Positions 60,454-64,000 of a stretch of DNA of 64,000 bases are shown here, in pieces. How positions within the stretch are numbered: position 1 is the stretch's first letter; each line of letters opens with the position of its first letter. The stretch spans positions 13,807 through 77,806 of the forward strand of contig JBJFHL010000004.1 of NCBI GenBank assembly GCA_051893555.1. Reading direction: 5' to 3'. The position numbers and the translations under genes were made by a program. The notes below the pieces were generated by a model. The model searched no databases and was not told the DNA's origin. It saw nothing but the letters and a program-made list of their open reading frames with translations. Source of the DNA: RGIG7179 sp051893555. Lineage in GTDB: Bacteria > Bacillota > Clostridia > Peptostreptococcales > Anaerovoracaceae.

Positions 60454-60910
60454 AGCAAATGCCTTTGACAAGGCGGCAGCCTATTTGTCTGCACAGCCGC
60501 GGACCCAGTGGGAAGTCCGGAAGTATCTGAAACAGAAGGAATACGACCCATCGGAAATCGACGATGCGGTGGAACAGCTGCTGGAATACGGTTATCTGGA
60601 TGATCTGGAGTATTGTCGGAGTTACATTCGCGTGGCAGCAGAGAAAGGAAAGGGGCAGAAAAAGATCCGGCAGGAGCTGGAAGCACGGGGCATCGGGCGG
60701 GAAACCATGGAAGAGGCCTTTCCGGAGCTGGACGAAAAAAAGCGGGCACTGGAAGTGGCGGTGAAAATGGCCCGGCAGCAGCTTTCCGAAGGAAAAGGAC
60801 TGGATGAAAAATTTCTGGCCCGGGCGGCGCGGCGCTTGGCCGGACTTGGGTATACTACCGATGTGATATATTTTGTCATAGGAAAACTGAGAGGAATCAA
60901 GACGAGATGA
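60410..60910 (+). CDS. recX: Regulatory protein RecX
   Basis: 166 residues from the TTG at 60410, seven bases after AAGGGGGAAG. Three-helix repeats typical of RecX: AAAYLSAQPRTQWEVRKYLK, LEYGYLDDLEYCRSYIRVAA and KIRQELEARGIGRETMEEAF. It inhibits RecA filaments. Overlaps the transferase gene by 44 bases and tcdA by four, so translation is coupled; recA is not adjacent. Confidence 0.88.
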   Translation: MSTEEKKQSSTQIHKANAFDKAAAYLSAQPRTQWEVRKYLKQKEYDPSEIDDAVEQLLEYGYLDDLEYCRSYIRVAAEKGKGQKKIRQELEARGIGRETMEEAFPELDEKKRALEVAVKMARQQLSEGKGLDEKFLARAARRLAGLGYTTDVIYFVIGKLRGIKTR

Positions 60911-61626
60911 GGATGGAAGAAAGACAGGAAGATCAGTTTCAGAGAACACGCATGCTCATGGGAAGTGAGGCGGTGGATCGGCTGCAGCAGGCCCGGGTGC
61001 TGATTTTCGGCCTGGGCGGCGTAGGCGGATTTACCTGCGAGGCATTGGCTCGTGCCGGTGTGGGGTACATGCATATCGTGGACAAGGATGTGGTGGACCT
61101 GACCAATCTGAACCGGCAGATTATCGCCACCCATGAGACGGTGGGCAGGCCCAAGACGGAAGTGATGAAGGAGCGGCTTCTTTCCATCAACCCGGCCATG
61201 ACCGTAGTGACCAGTCAGTGTTTTTATCTGCCGGAGAGGGCATCGGAGTTTGATTTCGGCACATATGATTATGTGGTGGATGCCATCGATACGGTGACCG
61301 CGAAGGTGGATCTCATCTGCCGGGCGAAAGCGGCGGGAACGCCGGTGATCTCTTCCATGGGGACGGGAAACAAGCTGGATCCTACCCGGTTTGAGATTGC
61401 GGACATCAGCAAAACCAGTGTCTGCCCGCTGGCAAAGGTGATCCGTAAGGAACTTCGGGACCGGGGCATCAAGGACGTAAAAGTGCTCTATTCGAAAGAA
61501 GAACCGGTACGAACCGGTCTGCGGACGCCGGCCAGCGTTAGTTTCGTGCCGTCGATGGCCGGACTGATCATCGCCGGTGAGGTGATTAAGGATCTGACCG
61601 GCTGGGAGAGGGGCACCGGAAAATGA
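60907..61626 (+). CDS. tcdA: tRNA threonylcarbamoyladenosine dehydratase (TcdA/CsdL, ThiF family)
   Basis: 239 residues. Converts t6A37 to its cyclic form in tRNA. The E1-like ATP site is RVLIFGLGGVGGFTCEALAR; NLNRQIIATHETVGRPKTEV and DYVVDAIDTVTAKVDLI follow. The cysteine in VISSMGTGNKLDPTR-region proteins varies; the TcdA type lacks the catalytic cysteine of other E1 enzymes. Overlaps recX and the transporter by four bases each. Confidence 0.9.
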   Translation: MRMEERQEDQFQRTRMLMGSEAVDRLQQARVLIFGLGGVGGFTCEALARAGVGYMHIVDKDVVDLTNLNRQIIATHETVGRPKTEVMKERLLSINPAMTVVTSQCFYLPERASEFDFGTYDYVVDAIDTVTAKVDLICRAKAAGTPVISSMGTGNKLDPTRFEIADISKTSVCPLAKVIRKELRDRGIKDVKVLYSKEEPVRTGLRTPASVSFVPSMAGLIIAGEVIKDLTGWERGTGK

Positions 61627-62747
61627 TACAGAAGCTGAAAAACTTTCTCGAAAAAGAAACGGTCATGGTCATTGCCTTTCTGCTTGCCCTGGTGTCCTGC
61701 TTTTTCATGACGCCTTCTCTGTCACAGATGGCTGGGTTCGTCGACTTCCGGGTGCTGGGCATCCTGCTGAGCCTGATGGTGGTGGTGGCAGGATTGCAGC
61801 GGGTGGGCGTATTCGACTGGATCGGCGTGAAGCTGCTGGTCCACGTGTCCGATACCCGGTCCCTGGTTCTGGTGCTGGTCATGCTGTGTTTCTTTCTCAG
61901 CATGGCGGTAACCAACGATGTGGCACTGCTGACCTTTGTTCCCTTTGCCATCTTCGTGCTGGAGAAATCCGGCCATCCGGAGCTGCTGGTATCCACGGTG
62001 GTGCTGCAGACGGTGGCAGCCAATCTGGGCAGCATGCTGACTCCGGTGGGCAATCCTCAGAACCTGTACATCTATCAGCATTACGGCTTCACGGCGGGTG
62101 GTTTTATCGAAACACTGCTGCCGTATGCGGCGGCTGCATTTCTGATGCTTCTGATTCTCATTTTCCTGGGAAAGAAAGAATCCATCCGCCTGGCGGAAAC
62201 GGATTTCGCTGTGGTACATACGGACTGGAAGCGGGCAGGTGCTTATGTGATGCTGTTTTGCGCTGCCATCGCAGCAGTGACCGGTCTGTTTTACTGGTTC
62301 CCCGCCATGCTCCTGATTCTATTCGCGGTATTTCTTTCAGATCGTGCGATCTTTCGATCCATAGACTACTGTCTTCTGCTGACCTTTGTGTTTTTCTTTG
62401 TGTTTATCGGGAACATGGGCAACATTCCGCTGGTGCGTGACCTGCTGGGCAGCCTTCTGACCGGAAATGAAGCGGTGGTTTCCATCCTGGCCAGTCAGGT
62501 GATCAGCAACGTACCGGCGACCCTTCTGCTCAGCGAGTTCACGGAGAACAGCCGGGACCTTCTGATCGGCGTCAACCTGGGCGGCCTGGGCACGCTGATC
62601 GCATCCATGGCCAGCCTGATCAGCTATAAGCTGTACGCGCACCGCTATAACGAGACCAAAGGACGGTATTTCCTCTGGTTCACTGTGGTGAATCTGGTGT
62701 TCCTGGCGGTGCTGTTCGGGCTATATCTGGTTCTTGGGTGGATGTGA
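61623..62747 (+). CDS. Anion/citrate-arsenite-type transporter (ArsB/NhaD, SLC13-like)
   Basis: 374 residues, about ten membrane segments. SMAVTNDVALLTFVPFAIFV and VAANLGSMLTPVGNPQNLYI are the two half-repeat signatures of the ion transporter superfamily; the symmetric second signature is QVISNVPATLLLSEF. Members carry arsenite, dicarboxylates, citrate or Na+/H+. No ars genes are adjacent, so the substrate is open. Starts within the tcdA stop. Confidence 0.85.
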   Translation: MIQKLKNFLEKETVMVIAFLLALVSCFFMTPSLSQMAGFVDFRVLGILLSLMVVVAGLQRVGVFDWIGVKLLVHVSDTRSLVLVLVMLCFFLSMAVTNDVALLTFVPFAIFVLEKSGHPELLVSTVVLQTVAANLGSMLTPVGNPQNLYIYQHYGFTAGGFIETLLPYAAAAFLMLLILIFLGKKESIRLAETDFAVVHTDWKRAGAYVMLFCAAIAAVTGLFYWFPAMLLILFAVFLSDRAIFRSIDYCLLLTFVFFFVFIGNMGNIPLVRDLLGSLLTGNEAVVSILASQVISNVPATLLLSEFTENSRDLLIGVNLGGLGTLIASMASLISYKLYAHRYNETKGRYFLWFTVVNLVFLAVLFGLYLVLGWM

Positions 62748-62930
62748 TATGATTTGAAATTAGCAATTTCGAACACCTTTGTTTCTCTTTTTTTGTCAAC
62801 AAATGTCGTGCAATGTAAAAATATGACGGAAAATATTGGTTGAAAAATTATGGTATTTATGGCATGATTATCATAGTGACCGGTCATTGACAAAACAACG
62901 TATTTTACATAAAATAAAGAGGAACAAACA
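62748..62930. other. AT-rich intergenic region with a 10-bp palindrome
   Basis: No gene. TGACCGGTCA at 62877-62886 is a perfect palindrome 45 bp before the Rpn-family gene and could be an operator. A GAAATT-AGC-AATTTC stem lies just after the transporter stop and may be a weak terminator. Confidence 0.5.
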
Positions 62931-63884
62931 ATGATGAAAACAACGATTTCCAAGGATATTGACCTGGCAGACGCGAAGGCTGGTTATGATACTGCCTGTA
63001 AACAGATTCTGTCCAATAAAGTGGTGCTGGCCTGGATCTTGAAAAGCTGTGTGGACGAATATCGTGACTGCAGCATACAGGATATCGCGGAAAAATATAT
63101 TTTGAAATCTCCTTCGGTGGCGAAAACGCCGGTCCATGGAGACGACCCGCAGTCGAAGCTGGATGGCCGAATCGTGGGCGAGCGCAATGAAGATGCGTCC
63201 ATGAAGGAGAGCACCGTCACCTTTGATATTCGGTTTCCGGCTCTGCTTCCCCATTCCATGGAACCAGCGGAGATGATCATCAATCTGGAGGCCCAGAGAA
63301 AATATCATCCAGGTTATCCACTGACCAAGCGGGGATTCTATTACATATGCCGGCTGATTTCCTCCCAGCGTGGGACGGTTTTCACTGGGGAAGCGTATGA
63401 GAAGATTCAGAAAGTATATTCCATCTGGATCTGCCTGGATCCGCCGGTGCACCGGCAGAATTCCATCACCAAATATGCAGTGAAGGAGGAGCAGGTCATC
63501 GGCAGCTGCCACGAGAACCCGGAGAATTATGATTTGATGACGCTGATTATGATCTGTCTGGGGAATCCTGAAATGGCGGGGGCATATATACTGCAGATGC
63601 TGGATGTGCTGCTTTCCGGCAGCATACAGCCAAAAGAGAAAAAAGACATACTGGAATCAAAGTTCCACATTCCAATGACCAGAAAAATGGAAGGAGATGC
63701 AGAGAAAATGTGTAATTTAAGCGATGCAATTGAAGAAAACGCCCTGCGGAAAGGCAATCTGACGTCCATCCGCAATCTGATGAAAAACACTGGATGGACC
63801 ATTGAAAAAGCCATGGAAGCCCTGGGACTTCCGGAAGAAGAACGTCCTGAGTACCGGGAATTGTTGAAAAATCAGACGATTTAG
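62931..63884 (+). CDS. Rpn/PD-(D/E)XK nuclease family transposase-like protein
   Basis: 317 residues. The central part has the Rpn/PDDEXK_2 order: a conserved N-terminal helical segment, DIRFPALLP, EPAEMIINLEAQRKYHPGYP (E-x-Q core) and RGFYYICRLISSQ. These proteins are annotated as putative transposases or recombination-promoting nucleases; in this lineage they occur in many copies. The ending (EEERPEYRELLKN) resembles the short repeat tail of such proteins. AGAGG lies eight or more bases before the first ATG; a second ATG follows directly. Confidence 0.82.
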   Translation: MMKTTISKDIDLADAKAGYDTACKQILSNKVVLAWILKSCVDEYRDCSIQDIAEKYILKSPSVAKTPVHGDDPQSKLDGRIVGERNEDASMKESTVTFDIRFPALLPHSMEPAEMIINLEAQRKYHPGYPLTKRGFYYICRLISSQRGTVFTGEAYEKIQKVYSIWICLDPPVHRQNSITKYAVKEEQVIGSCHENPENYDLMTLIMICLGNPEMAGAYILQMLDVLLSGSIQPKEKKDILESKFHIPMTRKMEGDAEKMCNLSDAIEENALRKGNLTSIRNLMKNTGWTIEKAMEALGLPEEERPEYRELLKNQTI

Positions 63885-63900
63885 ATTCTAAAAACAGCGA

Positions 63901-63952
63901 AGGCACGTGCTGACGCAAGGTTTACCTGCAGCAGCATGTGCCTCTTTTTTTT
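63901..63952 (+). terminator. Terminator after the Rpn-family gene
   Basis: AGGCACGTGCTG (63901-63912) pairs with CAGCAGCATGTGCCT (63929-63943) with a small bulge, followed by eight T residues. The last 48 bp of the window hold nothing recognisable. Confidence 0.85.
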
Positions 63953-64000
63953 GTTGAATAGGAAATATCGTCAGCAGAAGGGGAAAGAAAAACACCTATC

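Noticed and set aside
1..64000. CRISPR array or prophage
   Set aside because: No set of regularly spaced identical repeats and no phage structural genes were found; the repeats seen are tandem, or dispersed in two or three copies.

Overview
The window comes from an anaerobic Firmicute of class Clostridia. The evidence is gene content and order: an AddA nuclease-helicase, a YerC/TrpR-like regulator, an ftsEX plus M23 hydrolase cluster, a transketolase split into two subunits, a large serine recombinase next to a sigma-like accessory gene, a SleB-type cell-wall hydrolase fragment and strong purine-rich ribosome binding sites. I do not name a genus. The left 13.4 kb is visibly AT-richer than most of the rest, as is the sigma/anti-sigma pair near 43-44 kb.

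Layout. 1-6.5 kb: a five-gene oligopeptide/dipeptide ABC importer (binding protein cut by the window edge) with an amidohydrolase (prolidase-like). 6.6-8.3 kb: a decayed M29 aminopeptidase and a YitT membrane protein. 8.4-13.4 kb: an integration module with a sigma-like protein, a roughly 300-nt segment that folds as a large structured RNA, a small ORF, a large serine recombinase and an AlbA_2/Schlafen-type ATPase. Its right edge truncates a chromosomal cell-wall hydrolase gene. 13.6-34.4 kb: housekeeping genes, namely an EEP-family phosphodiesterase, a PD-(D/E)XK-like protein, dnaE, pfkA, a flavodoxin, dinB, two flavoproteins, a DeoR regulator, gapA, gpmI and addA. 34.7-42 kb: gdhA, a short leader peptide ahead of mgtE, nnrD, an orphan mazF, split transketolase, a PrcB-domain lipoprotein-like gene and tRNA-Ala(CGC). 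42.4-46.9 kb: an ECF sigma/anti-sigma pair, a LysR regulator and an NhaC-type antiporter. 47.5-53.4 kb: a compact shikimate operon (aroF-tyrA-aroB-aroA-aroC-aroQ). 53.5-62.7 kb: a ParA-like ATPase, ftsE-ftsX-M23 hydrolase-recJ-yerC, then PPTase-recX-tcdA and an ion transporter. The right end holds an Rpn/PD-(D/E)XK transposase-type nuclease.

How the genes work together. The left cluster imports and probably trims short peptides. pfkA, deoR, gapA and gpmI form a loosely scattered glycolytic set. dnaE, dinB, addA, recJ and recX cover replication and repair. The aro operon makes chorismate and prephenate-derived tyrosine precursors, but aroE, aroK and pheA are not in it.

Most unusual signals: (1) a closed, multi-helix RNA candidate at 9492-9794 upstream of the serine recombinase; (2) a three-copy family of roughly 260-nt intergenic elements (28.7, 44.3 and 46.9 kb) built from four mutually complementary arms plus a motif that varies only by transitions, with one copy having changed all four arms together; (3) short tandem duplications that copy the stop codon of several genes, in three cases in frame and with synonymous differences; (4) a 32-residue acidic, proline-containing leader peptide before mgtE whose codons overlap a long-range stem; (5) the recombinase island's nested 54-bp repeats and its insertion in a hydrolase gene.
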